Source: Streptomyces akebiae (GTDB taxonomy: Bacteria; Actinomycetota; Actinomycetes; Streptomycetales; Streptomycetaceae). From it: a stretch of DNA of 64,000 nucleotides. Positions 25,008 through 33,312 of the stretch are shown here, piece by piece. The translations under genes were made by a program, and so were the position numbers. Every line of letters starts with the position of its first letter. The stretch's first letter is position 1. The stretch lies in the NCBI RefSeq assembly GCF_019599145.1, contig NZ_CP080647.1, positions 5,890,001 to 5,954,000 on the forward strand. Reading direction: 5' to 3'. Under the pieces are notes generated by a model. That model was not told the DNA's origin, ran no database searches, and saw only the letters and a program-made list of their open reading frames with translations.

Positions 25008-27113
25008 ATGAGCGAGATGATCACCGCGGACCTGGTCGACCTCGACCTGTCCGCCGATACGAAGGAAGCGGCGGCGCGTGCCCTCGCCGAGCGCATGGTG
25101 GCGAAGGGCCGGGTCACCGACCTGGACGGCTTCCTGGCCGACGTCGCGGCCCGTGAGGCACAGATGCCGACCGGCCTCGACGGCGGCATCGGCATCCCGC
25201 ACTGCCGCAGCGAGCACGTCACCGAGCCGACCCTCGCCTTCGGCCGCAGCGCGGCCGGCGTCGACTTCGGCGCACCCGACGGCCCCGCCGACCTGATCTT
25301 CCTGATCGCCGCCCCGGCGGGCGCGGACGACGCGCACCTGACGATCCTCTCCTCCCTCGCCCGCCAGCTGATGAACACCGACTTCACGGACGCGCTGCGC
25401 GCCGTGGACGACGCGGCCCGCGCCGCCGCCCTGATCCGGGGCGACGCCGCGACCGACGGCACCGAGAGCGGCGAAGCCACCGAGGGCACCGAAGACTCCG
25501 CGGCGGCGTCGGGCGGAACGGCCTCCCCCGACGCCGCCGCGGGCAGCACACCCCCGGCGACACCCGCCCCGGCGACCCCGGCCCCGACGACGCCCGAAGC
25601 GGCGGCCCCCGCCGAGGCCCGTCCCTTCCGCATCGTCGCCGTCACCTCCTGCCCCACCGGCATCGCGCACACCTACATGGCCGCCGAATCGCTGGAGAAC
25701 GCCGGCCGCGACGCCGGTGACGTCGAGATCGTCGTCGAGACACAGGGTTCGGCCGGCTTCACCCGCCTCGACCCGGCCGTCATCGCCGCCGCCGACGGCG
25801 TGATCTTCGCCCACGACGTCCCCGTACGGGAGAAGGACCGGTTCGCCGGGAAGCCCACCGTCGACGTCGGTGTGAAGGCGGGCATCAACCGCCCCGCCGA
25901 ACTGATCTCCGAGGTCCGCGGCAAGGCCGAACGCGGTGAGACCACGGCCGCCGCCCGCCCCGGCACCCCCGTCGACCGCGCCGGCGACTCCGGCGACGGC
26001 TACGGCACCAAGCTGCGCAAGTGGCTGATGTCCGGCGTGAGCTACATGGTCCCGTTCGTCGCCGCGGGCGGTCTCCTCATCGCCCTCGGCTTCGCGATCG
26101 GCGGCTGGGAGATCAACAACGCCAAGCCGGTCACCGAACACTTCGACTGGCTCCAGGTCGACAGCTGGGCCGCCCTGCTGTTCCAGATCGGCGCCGTCGC
26201 CTTCGGCTTCCTGATCCCCGTCCTCGCCGGCTACATCGCATACGGCATGGCGGACCGACCCGGCCTCGTCCCCGGCTTCGTCGGCGGCATGATCGCCGCC
26301 AACATCAACGCCGGCTTCCTCGGGGGCCTGGCCGCCGGTCTGATCGCCGGCGGGGTCGTCCTCGGCATTCAGCGGATCAAGATCCCGCCGGTGCTGCGCG
26401 GCATCATGCCCGTGGTCGTGATCCCGCTGGTCTCCTCGATGATCGTCGGCTTCCTGATGCTGATCGTGATCGGCAAGCCCATCGCCGAGGCCCAGAAGAG
26501 CATGACGGACTGGCTGAGCGGCCTCTCCGGCAGCAACGCGATCCTCCTCGGCGTCCTCCTCGGCCTGATGATGTGCTTCGACCTCGGCGGCCCGGTCAAC
26601 AAGGTCGCCTACGCCTTCGCCACCGCCGGTATCGCCGTGCAGGACCCCAGTGACTCCGCGATGAAGATCATGGCGGCGGTCATGGCGGCCGGTATGGTCC
26701 CGCCTCTGGGCATGGCCCTCGCCACCACGATCCGCAAGAAGCTGTTCACCACCGCCGAGCGCGAGAACGGCAAGGCGGCCTGGGTGCTCGGCGCCTCGTT
26801 CATCTCCGAGGGCGCGATCCCGTTCGCGGCCGCCGACCCGCTGCGCGTCATCCCCGCCTCCATGGCGGGCGGCGCGGTCACCGGCGCGCTGGCCATGGCC
26901 TTCGGCTCGACCCTGCGCGCCCCGCACGGCGGCATCTGGGTCACCCCCCTGATCGGCAAGCCGTTCCTCTACCTCCTCGCCATCGCGATCGGCACCGCGG
27001 TCACGGCCGGCCTGGTCATCGTCCTGAAGGGCATGCGCAAGACCCAGCCGGGCGCCGCCCCGCAGTCCGCTCCCGCCGCCACGGCGGAGACGAAGGAGCC
27101 GGTCGCGGCCTGA
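25008..27113 (+). CDS. fruA: PTS fructose-specific enzyme IIABC
   Basis: 701 residues. The ATG at 25008 has GAAGGAG at ideal spacing; upstream frame extension is a C-rich artefact. The EIIA domain (1-145) carries the phospho-His in GIGIPHCRS (His65). An Ala/Pro/Thr linker (145-205) follows. EIIB has the phospho-Cys in VTSCPTGIAHTYMAAE (Cys215). EIIC (about 335-685) has eight or more membrane segments, including GGPVNKVAYAFATAG. It imports fructose with phosphorylation to fructose 1-phosphate, the FruK substrate. The 172-bp spacer to fruK is pyrimidine-rich. Confidence 0.96.
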   Translation: MSEMITADLVDLDLSADTKEAAARALAERMVAKGRVTDLDGFLADVAAREAQMPTGLDGGIGIPHCRSEHVTEPTLAFGRSAAGVDFGAPDGPADLIFLIAAPAGADDAHLTILSSLARQLMNTDFTDALRAVDDAARAAALIRGDAATDGTESGEATEGTEDSAAASGGTASPDAAAGSTPPATPAPATPAPTTPEAAAPAEARPFRIVAVTSCPTGIAHTYMAAESLENAGRDAGDVEIVVETQGSAGFTRLDPAVIAAADGVIFAHDVPVREKDRFAGKPTVDVGVKAGINRPAELISEVRGKAERGETTAAARPGTPVDRAGDSGDGYGTKLRKWLMSGVSYMVPFVAAGGLLIALGFAIGGWEINNAKPVTEHFDWLQVDSWAALLFQIGAVAFGFLIPVLAGYIAYGMADRPGLVPGFVGGMIAANINAGFLGGLAAGLIAGGVVLGIQRIKIPPVLRGIMPVVVIPLVSSMIVGFLMLIVIGKPIAEAQKSMTDWLSGLSGSNAILLGVLLGLMMCFDLGGPVNKVAYAFATAGIAVQDPSDSAMKIMAAVMAAGMVPPLGMALATTIRKKLFTTAERENGKAAWVLGASFISEGAIPFAAADPLRVIPASMAGGAVTGALAMAFGSTLRAPHGGIWVTPLIGKPFLYLLAIAIGTAVTAGLVIVLKGMRKTQPGAAPQSAPAATAETKEPVAA

Positions 27114-27128
27114 ACCCGGGACCGGTAC

Positions 27129-27170
27129 GACGGCCGCGGCCCCCTCCCACGAGAGGGGGCCGCGGCCGTC
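27129..27170 (+). terminator. terminator of the fruRKA operon
   Basis: GACGGCCGCGGCCCCCTC (27129-27146) pairs perfectly with GAGGGGGCCGCGGCCGTC (27153-27170) around a 6-nt loop, 15 bp after the fruA stop. Confidence 0.92.
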
Positions 27171-27215
27171 CGCGTTTCCGCCCCGTGCGCCCCTTTGGGC
27201 GCCTTTACAACCGGT

Positions 27216-27249
27216 GTGACGTGTAAGCCGCACCTGCGAGATACGTCAC
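27216..27249. promoter_or_regulatory. GTGACGT ... ACGTCAC inverted repeat
   Basis: Perfect 7-bp arms separated by 20 bases, 44 bp upstream of the small membrane protein gene. It looks like a spaced regulator site. No family assigned. Confidence 0.45.
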
Positions 27250-27292
27250 GGTCCGGGCTCAAAGTCCCATCCGGTGGTGTCTACTGGACGGC

Positions 27293-27571
27293 ATGCCTGA
27301 GCACGTGTCGATACTCCAGTTGTTCGGCGGGGCCGCCCTCGCCCTCGCAGCGGTCATCTGGGTCGCTGTGCTCGTGCGGGTACTGCGCCGCGACCGCGAG
27401 ATCCACCACGGCCGCTTCGCCGACCTGGCCCGCCGACGCGGACAGCGGCTGCGCGGCCTGCCCCATCAGCGCCGCAAGGGCCCCCACGTCGAACACGTGG
27501 AGCTGACGCCGGCGGAACAGGACGCCTTCGCCTTCCTGGCCCGCCAGTTCAGCGACGACCGTCTGGCCTGA
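27293..27571 (+). CDS. small single-span membrane protein, unknown function
   Basis: 92 residues. One membrane segment near the N-terminus (LFGGAALALAAVIWVAVLVRVL), then a strongly basic cytoplasmic part (RRDREIHHGRFADLARRRGQ) and an acidic tail. I do not recognise a named family. A 7-bp inverted repeat is 44 bp upstream. It converges on the DUF6227-like gene across a 28-bp tandem repeat. Confidence 0.75.
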   Translation: MPEHVSILQLFGGAALALAAVIWVAVLVRVLRRDREIHHGRFADLARRRGQRLRGLPHQRRKGPHVEHVELTPAEQDAFAFLARQFSDDRLA

Positions 27572-27587
27572 GACGCCTTCCTGCGGT

Positions 27588-27671
27588 CGGCCGAGCGTCC
27601 CCGCCCGGCGTCGGTCGGCCGAGCGTCCCCGCCCGGCGTCGGTCAGCCGAGCGTCCCCGCCCGGCGTTCCA
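27588..27671. repeat. 28-bp tandem repeat x3 covering a stop codon
   Basis: Two perfect copies of a 28-bp unit (CGGCCGAGCGTCCCCGCCCG... at 27588-27615 and 27616-27643), with a third, slightly diverged copy at 27644-27671 encoding the C-terminus and stop of the minus-strand gene at 27643-28401. Confidence 0.95.
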
Positions 27672-28401
27672 TCGCGTCCCGGGCCGCGTCCTCCGACGCG
27701 TACACCTCGCACATGTGGCGACCGTCCGGAGTGGCCGTGTGCTCGACCTCCCAGAGGGAGATCTCCTGCCCGTCGGTGAGCAGGAAAGCATGCTCGTAGA
27801 GCGAGAAGCTGAGGCCGGGCCGACCCCGGCGCGCGGGGCGGTGAGGGCGGCCGAAGGCCTGGGTGATCTCGTGCGCGAACGCGGTCCGCAGCAGCAGCGT
27901 GGCCAACTCGTCCCCCGGAGGGTCCGGGTTCTCCGCGCGCCGCAGCAGCCGACGGGCGTGATCCGCCGAGTCGTCCGGCACGTACTCGTGACGCGGCTCG
28001 GGCAACGCCGCCAGCTCCACCGTGACCGGCAGCTCGAAGTCGGGGGCGTCCGACGGCAGCGGCAACCGCGCGGTGGCGGCCCGCAGCTCCTCGTCGTCCG
28101 TGTACACCTCGTGCTGGATGTCGCTGCCGGGCACCGTGTTGTGCACCAGCTCCCACAAGGTCACCGCCGAGCCGTCGGCGAGCAGCCAGGTGTGCCGGTA
28201 CGTCGCCCGATGCAGCCCCGAACTGTAGTGCGCGGAGTGCAGCGAGCTGTCGTGCGCGAGAGCGCAGTCGAGCTGCCGTATCGCCTCGTCGGGCAGCTCG
28301 AAGGAGTTCAGGGCGCGGCCGAGGAGTCGCGCGAGGTGCTCCTCAGGAGACTCGGGCGACTCGGGTGGCTCGTACGCTGCCGTCTCGTACGGAACGCTCA
28401 A
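27643..28401 (-). CDS. DUF6227-like protein with an internal duplication
   Basis: 252 residues, soluble and acidic. Residues about 68-109 (YRHTWLLADGSAVTLWELVH and following EVYTDDEELRAA) repeat at about 202-244 (YEHAFLLTDGQEISLWEVEH and EVYASEDAARDA), so the protein contains two copies of a roughly 42-residue module. I recall this as a Streptomyces-restricted family (DUF6227), with moderate certainty. Function unknown. The stop codon lies in the 28-bp tandem repeat. Confidence 0.8.
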   Translation of the reverse strand: MSVPYETAAYEPPESPESPEEHLARLLGRALNSFELPDEAIRQLDCALAHDSSLHSAHYSSGLHRATYRHTWLLADGSAVTLWELVHNTVPGSDIQHEVYTDDEELRAATARLPLPSDAPDFELPVTVELAALPEPRHEYVPDDSADHARRLLRRAENPDPPGDELATLLLRTAFAHEITQAFGRPHRPARRGRPGLSFSLYEHAFLLTDGQEISLWEVEHTATPDGRHMCEVYASEDAARDAMERRAGTLG

Positions 28402-28450
28402 GGTTTCTCCCGGCGTTGCTGCATGTCACCTTGTGGGTGCATACCGTAGC

Positions 28451-28480
28451 CCCTCGGTCGGACATCATGTCCGGGAACCG
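28451..28480. promoter_or_regulatory. nested palindrome upstream of the DUF6227-like gene
   Basis: CGGACAT-C-ATGTCCG (28459-28473) is a perfect 15-bp palindrome, flanked by CTCGGT and ACCGAG arms (about 28453-28480). It lies about 60 bp upstream of the minus-strand gene start and fits a dimeric-regulator site. Confidence 0.5.
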
Positions 28481-28508
28481 AGAAAACGTACGCCTCTAAA
28501 ACGCCGGA

Positions 28509-28533
28509 GCCGCGCGGTTGGTTCCCGCGCGGC
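28509..28533 (-). terminator. short hairpin after the L,D-transpeptidase gene
   Basis: GCCGCGCGG pairs with CCGCGCGGC around a 7-nt loop, 26 bp beyond the stop of the minus-strand transpeptidase gene. Confidence 0.65.
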
Positions 28534-28558
28534 CCGACGAACTACCGGAACGACGTGG

Positions 28559-29776
28559 TCAGATGGCGTCGCCCGCCGTCCACTCGCTCCACGGCATGTT
28601 CCAGCCGTTGAGGCCGTTGTCCGGCGCGACCGTCTTGTCGGGGGAGTTCTTGACGGTCACCACGTCACCGATCAGCGAATTGTCGAAGAACCACTTGCCG
28701 AGCGTGTCGCTGCTCGCGCCCCGGGCGTCCGCGAGACCGACGCAGCCGTGGCTGGTGCCCTGCCGTCCGAAGGGCGGGTTGCCCCTGTTGTACCAGTAGT
28801 TGCCGTGGACGAAGGTGCCCGACGTCGTCAGCCGCATCGCGTTCGGCACGTCCGCGATGTCGTACTCACCGCCGAAGCCCACCGTCGACCCGTTCATCCG
28901 CGTCTGCCGGAACTTCTCCGAGATCACCATCTGACCGTTGTACGTCGGGGTCGCGGCGCTGCCCGCCGAGATCGGCACGCTCTTGATCGTCTTTCCGTCC
29001 CGCACGACCGTCATGGTCTGGGTGTTCACATCGACCGTGGACACCTGAGACCGGCCGACCGTGAAGGTGACGGTCTTGTCCTGCACCCCGTAGAGCCCGT
29101 TCGCGCCCTCCACGCCGTCCAGGTCGATCTTCATCGTGACCTTGGACCCGGCCTTCCAGTACTCCTCGGGCCGGAAGTCGAGCCGCTGCTCCCCGAACCA
29201 GTGCCCCACCACCTCCTGCCCGCTGCTCGACGTCACCGTGATGTGCGACTGCACGGCCTTGCGGTCCGTGATCGCCTTGTCGAAGGTGAACGACACCGGC
29301 ATCCCCACCCCGACCGTGGTGCCGTTGTCCGGCGTGTAGGTGCCGATGAAGCTGTTGGCCGTCGACACGGTCGTGAAGATGGAGTTGGCGGCCGACGTCT
29401 TGCCGTCGGCGTTCTTCGCGGTCGCCGAGATCCGGTACTTCGTGCCGCGCTCCAACTGCTCCTTCGGCTTCCAGGACCGCCCGTCCGCGGCTATCTCGCC
29501 CGCCACGGCCTCGCCGCCCTCCGCGACGGTCATCTCCACCTCGGTCAGCTTGCCGCCGCTGACCTTCACCCCGGTCGCGTTGATGGACGCGCCCGTCGAA
29601 CCGTCCTTCGCCGAGATCGTGATCCGCGCCGCCGTGTCCTCGGCCGAAGTCCCCTTGCCATCACTCTTGTTGTCGGCCTGGGCGTCGCCGCCGCAGCCGG
29701 TGAGGGTCAGCGCACCGACCACCAGCACGGCACAGGTCCCCAGTGCCCGCCGTACAGCAATCTTCGGCCTTGTCAC
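28559..29776 (-). CDS. L,D-transpeptidase lipoprotein with Ig-like domains
   Basis: 405 residues from the GTG at 29774-29776, with GGAG seven bases upstream. The signal peptide ends in lipobox LTGC (Cys about 26), so it is lipid-anchored outside. Two Ig-like domains (about 50-250) precede a YkuD domain with HGNYWYNRG and the catalytic SHGCVGL (Cys345). It forms 3-3 peptidoglycan cross-links by family. It sits next to the fru operon, the same order I recall in other Streptomyces. Confidence 0.94.
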   Translation of the reverse strand: MTRPKIAVRRALGTCAVLVVGALTLTGCGGDAQADNKSDGKGTSAEDTAARITISAKDGSTGASINATGVKVSGGKLTEVEMTVAEGGEAVAGEIAADGRSWKPKEQLERGTKYRISATAKNADGKTSAANSIFTTVSTANSFIGTYTPDNGTTVGVGMPVSFTFDKAITDRKAVQSHITVTSSSGQEVVGHWFGEQRLDFRPEEYWKAGSKVTMKIDLDGVEGANGLYGVQDKTVTFTVGRSQVSTVDVNTQTMTVVRDGKTIKSVPISAGSAATPTYNGQMVISEKFRQTRMNGSTVGFGGEYDIADVPNAMRLTTSGTFVHGNYWYNRGNPPFGRQGTSHGCVGLADARGASSDTLGKWFFDNSLIGDVVTVKNSPDKTVAPDNGLNGWNMPWSEWTAGDAI

Positions 29777-29956
29777 GATCTGCTCCAGCTTCTTCGCTTC
29801 TAGGCGATCCACGTCATCCGCTCCGGTACGTGGACATAGAGCGAACGGCGGCCCGGCGGGTTCCCGCGCCTCCCGCCTCAGCGCATCACGTGACAGAACC
29901 GGGACAATCGCTCCCAGCGACCCGACTGAAACCACCGGCCGCCCACGGCCCCGCAA

Positions 29957-30001
29957 CCCCCCCGGGGGGGCCTCCCCCTCTCCCTCCCCCTCCCCCTCCC
30001 C
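29957..30001. repeat. C7G7 palindrome and 31-nt homopyrimidine tract
   Basis: CCCCCCCGGGGGGG (29957-29970) is followed directly by an uninterrupted C/T run (29971-30001). It lies in the spacer between the P1 peptidase stop and the transpeptidase start, both on the minus strand. Such tracts can form triplex or slipped DNA; no promoter function is evident. Confidence 0.7.
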
Positions 30002-30045
30002 GCCCCCGTGGCCATGCAACGGGCCCCGCCCTCGCCCCTCGCCCC

Positions 30046-31077
30046 TCAACCCCTCCCGTACAACTCCCCGTACGAAGGCCACACTCCGCCCGGACCGGCC
30101 ACCGACTCGGCCGCCCGTACCGCCCGTACGATCGCGCGGGTCACCAAGTCCGCTCCTGCCGCGAGGAGTTCGTTCAGGGCGAGCGGGCCGGCCCGGGGTG
30201 GCAGCGGTCGCGCGCCCGTCGCCAGGGTGAACACGGTGTCCCCGTCGTTGAGCAGATGCACGGGGCGCACGGCGCGGGCGATGCCGTCGTGTGCCGTGCC
30301 GGCCAGCTTCTGGGCCTGGGCGCGGGTCAGGTCGGCGTCGGTGGCGACCACGGCCAGCGTGGTGTTCATCGGGGGAGGGGGACTCGTCGCGGCGGTTTCG
30401 GCGATCCGCCGCCGCGCACTCTCGTGCACCTCCGGCGCCGGATACGTCGCACGCCCCTGGAACAACTCCCCGTACAGCACCCCCGTCTCCGGGTCCGTCA
30501 CCGATCCCGCCGCGTTGGCCACCACCAGCGCGGCCACCGTGATTCCGGAGTCCAGCACGGTGCTCGCGGTGCCGATGCCGCCCTTGAGCAGCCCGACCGT
30601 CGCCCCCGTCCCGGCCCCCACACATCCCTCCGCCACGGGCGCCCCGGGCCCGCTCGCGTCCGCCGCCTCCACCGCCGCCCGGCCGACGGCGGCATCCGGT
30701 CTGGCCTTGAAGTCGCCGCCCCGGCCCAGGTCGAAGACACAGGCGGCCGGCACGACCGGCACCACGTGTGCCGGGTCGAGGCCGACCCGCACGCCCCGTC
30801 CCCGCTCCTCCAGCCAGGCCATCACACCCGACGCGGAGTCCAGCCCGTACGCGCTGCCGCCGGTCAGCACCACCGCCTCGACCCTCTGCACCAGGTTGCG
30901 CGGGTCGAGCGCGTCCGTCTCCTTGGTGCCGGGCCCGCCGCCGCGCACGTCCACGGCCGCGACCGCGCCGCCCTCCGGAGCCAGCACGACCGTGGTGCCG
31001 GTGAGCCAGCCCTCGCCGATCCGGGTGGCATGCCCGACCCGCAGGCCGGACACATCGGTCAACGCGTCAACTGCCAT
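30046..31077 (-). CDS. P1 family (S58/DmpA-like) peptidase
   Basis: 343 residues from the ATG at 31077, whose first bases overlap the upstream LtrA gene by 11 bp. Family marks: VSGLRVGHATR, TVVLAPEGGAVAAVDVRGGG, LTGGSAYGLDSASGVMAWLE and the autocleavage region MNTTLAVVATDADL, with Thr239 after Asn as the expected N-terminal nucleophile. These enzymes release N-terminal residues from peptides or beta-peptides. Two subunits by self-cleavage are expected. Probably co-transcribed with ltrA. Confidence 0.93.
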   Translation of the reverse strand: MAVDALTDVSGLRVGHATRIGEGWLTGTTVVLAPEGGAVAAVDVRGGGPGTKETDALDPRNLVQRVEAVVLTGGSAYGLDSASGVMAWLEERGRGVRVGLDPAHVVPVVPAACVFDLGRGGDFKARPDAAVGRAAVEAADASGPGAPVAEGCVGAGTGATVGLLKGGIGTASTVLDSGITVAALVVANAAGSVTDPETGVLYGELFQGRATYPAPEVHESARRRIAETAATSPPPPMNTTLAVVATDADLTRAQAQKLAGTAHDGIARAVRPVHLLNDGDTVFTLATGARPLPPRAGPLALNELLAAGADLVTRAIVRAVRAAESVAGPGGVWPSYGELYGRG

Positions 31078-32344
31078 GAGAACCCCTGGTGTGGGGGGCC
31101 TGCTCCTGCTCCCTCGTCCCGTGGGCGTGCGGGGTGCCGTGGCCACGGGACGTGAGCGCCACCCCGACCGCGACCGTCACGGTCGCCACGACGCCCGCCG
31201 CCGGCACCGCCCAGTGCCCGAGGAACGTGCACAGCACCACGGCGAGCGCGGCGAGCGGCAGCACGGTCTGCTGTGCCGTCCCCACCTTGTAGTGGCGGGC
31301 GTGCAGCGCCCACACGGAGATGAGGTACAGCGCCGTCGGCAGGGTCACCGCCGCCGACGCGGCCAGGGTGGAGATGTGCGCCTTGTGTACCGTCTCCTCG
31401 ACCGCGACCTCCAGACCGGCGCCGATCGCGGCGGCCGACGCGAAGATCAGGTAGTGGCCGTACCCCCACAGGAAGCTCTCCTTGCTGGAGCGCAGATGGC
31501 CGTGGATGGGAACGGTGAAGTAGATCCACCACGCCGAGAAGACGATCAGCAGCCCGCCCACCGCGATCGGCAGCAGCTCGCCCAACGCGTCGTTCTCGTC
31601 GGCCGCCGACTTCACCGCGACCGTGGCCGCCAGGATCGTCTCGCCCAGCACGATGATGGTGAACAGGCCGTACCGCTCGGCGATGTGATGTGGATGCCAG
31701 GACGTCTGGAAGCCTCTCTCCGCGTACAGCGGGACGGACAGTTCGGCGATCGCCATCACCAGGAACAGCCACGGTCTGGCCGGCTCCGGCAGGACCAGCA
31801 GCCCCAGCCAGCCGATCTGGCACAGCGCCACACCACCCGCGTACCGCAGGGCCGTGACCCGTTCCGCGTCCGTCGCGGTCCGCGCGGCCCGCAGCCACTG
31901 CGCGGTCATCGCCAGTCGCATGATCGCGTAGCCGAGCACGACCAGGGTCCAGTCGTGGTCCTCGAAGGCCCGGCCGACCCCGGCGGCGAGCACCAGTACA
32001 CCCGCTATCTGGACGAGGGTCACCAGCCGGTAGGGCACGTCGTCGTTGTCGTAGGCCGAGGCGAACCAGGTGAAGTTCATCCAGGCCCACCAGATCGCGA
32101 AGAAGACCATCGCGTAGTTGAGGATGCCCTCGGCGGCGTGTGCCTCCGCGACGGAGTGGACCAGTTGGACGCCCGCCTGGGCGACGGCCACGACGAAGCA
32201 CAGGTCGAAGAAGAGCTCCAGCGGCGAGGCGACCCGGTGCTCCTCCCCACGGCCCCGTGCGACGAGCCTGCGCACCGGCGCCCGTCCTGCGCCGGAGGAA
32301 GGGCCGGGAGCCGAGGGGGGCGGGGGCGTGGAACTTGACGTCAT
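31067..32344 (-). CDS. low-temperature-requirement-A (LtrA) family membrane protein
   Basis: 425 residues. A Pro/Ser-rich cytoplasmic leader is followed by about 11 membrane segments. The LtrA pattern is clear: ELFFDLCFVVAVAQAGVQLV, FAIWWAWMNFTWFASAYDND, HHIAERYGLFTIIVLGETIL. The family's function is unresolved. It overlaps the P1 peptidase start by 11 bp, suggesting coupling. The tail is rich in His. Confidence 0.93.
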   Translation of the reverse strand: MTSSSTPPPPSAPGPSSGAGRAPVRRLVARGRGEEHRVASPLELFFDLCFVVAVAQAGVQLVHSVAEAHAAEGILNYAMVFFAIWWAWMNFTWFASAYDNDDVPYRLVTLVQIAGVLVLAAGVGRAFEDHDWTLVVLGYAIMRLAMTAQWLRAARTATDAERVTALRYAGGVALCQIGWLGLLVLPEPARPWLFLVMAIAELSVPLYAERGFQTSWHPHHIAERYGLFTIIVLGETILAATVAVKSAADENDALGELLPIAVGGLLIVFSAWWIYFTVPIHGHLRSSKESFLWGYGHYLIFASAAAIGAGLEVAVEETVHKAHISTLAASAAVTLPTALYLISVWALHARHYKVGTAQQTVLPLAALAVVLCTFLGHWAVPAAGVVATVTVAVGVALTSRGHGTPHAHGTREQEQAPHTRGSHGS

Positions 32345-32507
32345 GGGGCCAAGCACACCAGAGATCCCGGTGGAATTCTCGCTCAGGTGTTCACCAGTGC
32401 CGGGGTGGACCGAGGGTGTGCGCGGACGGGCCCGGGGCGGGTGAGGAGGAGCCGGGGGAGGGGCCGGCGCCGGAGGTCGTCCGGGCGCGGGGCCGTACTC
32501 TGGAGGC

Positions 32508-32696
32508 ATGAGTACTGCTCCCGCCCCCGGCTCCGAACCGCGTGACCCCAAGGCCGCGCTGGTCTTCGACGACCCGCTCAGCCGGCCGTCGTCCGACGAC
32601 ACGGACCACGGGTGGGGCGAGCGGTCCGGCGACGGCGGCGACGGCGCGGCCGACCTGAAGCGCTTCCTCGACGAGAAGCCGCCCCACCACATCTGA
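32508..32696 (+). CDS. small acidic hydrophilic protein, unknown function
   Basis: 62 residues, Asp/Pro/Gly-rich, ending FLDEKPPHHI. TACTCT lies seven bases before the ATG with no room for a normal ribosome site, so the transcript may be leaderless. I do not recognise a family, though the strong GC3 pattern supports coding. It is convergent with mscL, 10 bp away. Confidence 0.7.
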   Translation: MSTAPAPGSEPRDPKAALVFDDPLSRPSSDDTDHGWGERSGDGGDGAADLKRFLDEKPPHHI

Positions 32697-32706
32697 CAGC
32701 GCCGAG

Positions 32707-33186
32707 CTATGTGCGGTCGTGGCCCGAACCGCGCTGGGCCACCAGGGCGTCGCGGATCTCCTTCAGGACCTCCAGCTCGGTCACCTCCATGACCTCGTGC
32801 GCGCCCTCCTTGGCCTTGCGGCGGGCTTCCTGGCGGGCCAGGTACTTGGCCATGGGGAACACCATCAGGAAGTAGACGACGCCCGCGGTGATGAGGAACG
32901 TGAGCGTCGCGTTCAGCACCGTGCCCCAGAGGATCGCGACGCCGTCGGTGACCGTTCCGTCCGCCGACACCGTGCAGGGGGCCTTCAGGCACGAGCGGTA
33001 CTGGTCGAGGTTCTTCGTGCCGAACGCCCCCACCAGCGGGCTGATGACCCCCTTCACCACCGAGTTGACGATGTTGGTGAAGGCCGCGCCGATGACCACG
33101 GCGACGGCCAGGTCGACGACGTTCCCCCGCATCAGGAAGGCCTTGAAGCCTTCCCAGACGCTCGGATCCTTCTTCTCGCTCACCAC
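32707..33186 (-). CDS. mscL: large-conductance mechanosensitive channel MscL
   Basis: 159 residues (158 if the second GTG, 33183, is used; it has AGAGG at better spacing). TM1 is GNVVDLAVAVVIGAAFTNIV, the family's most conserved segment, and TM2 is TLTFLITAGVVYFLMVFPMA. A periplasmic loop of about 35 residues includes a Cys pair (SCLKAPC), unusual for MscL. The C-terminal helix is EVLKEIRDALV. It releases osmolytes on hypo-osmotic shock as a homopentamer. Confidence 0.96.
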   Translation of the reverse strand: MVSEKKDPSVWEGFKAFLMRGNVVDLAVAVVIGAAFTNIVNSVVKGVISPLVGAFGTKNLDQYRSCLKAPCTVSADGTVTDGVAILWGTVLNATLTFLITAGVVYFLMVFPMAKYLARQEARRKAKEGAHEVMEVTELEVLKEIRDALVAQRGSGHDRT

Positions 33187-33312
33187 GAGGCCTCTCTGCG
33201 CTGGTTGTGGGACAAACGACTCCGCAACCTACGTCAGGGCCGGGCCCGAGTGTCCAACCGGGTCCCTCTCTCGTGGCACTTGACGAGCGGTGCCCGACGG
33301 TGGGACGCGCGG

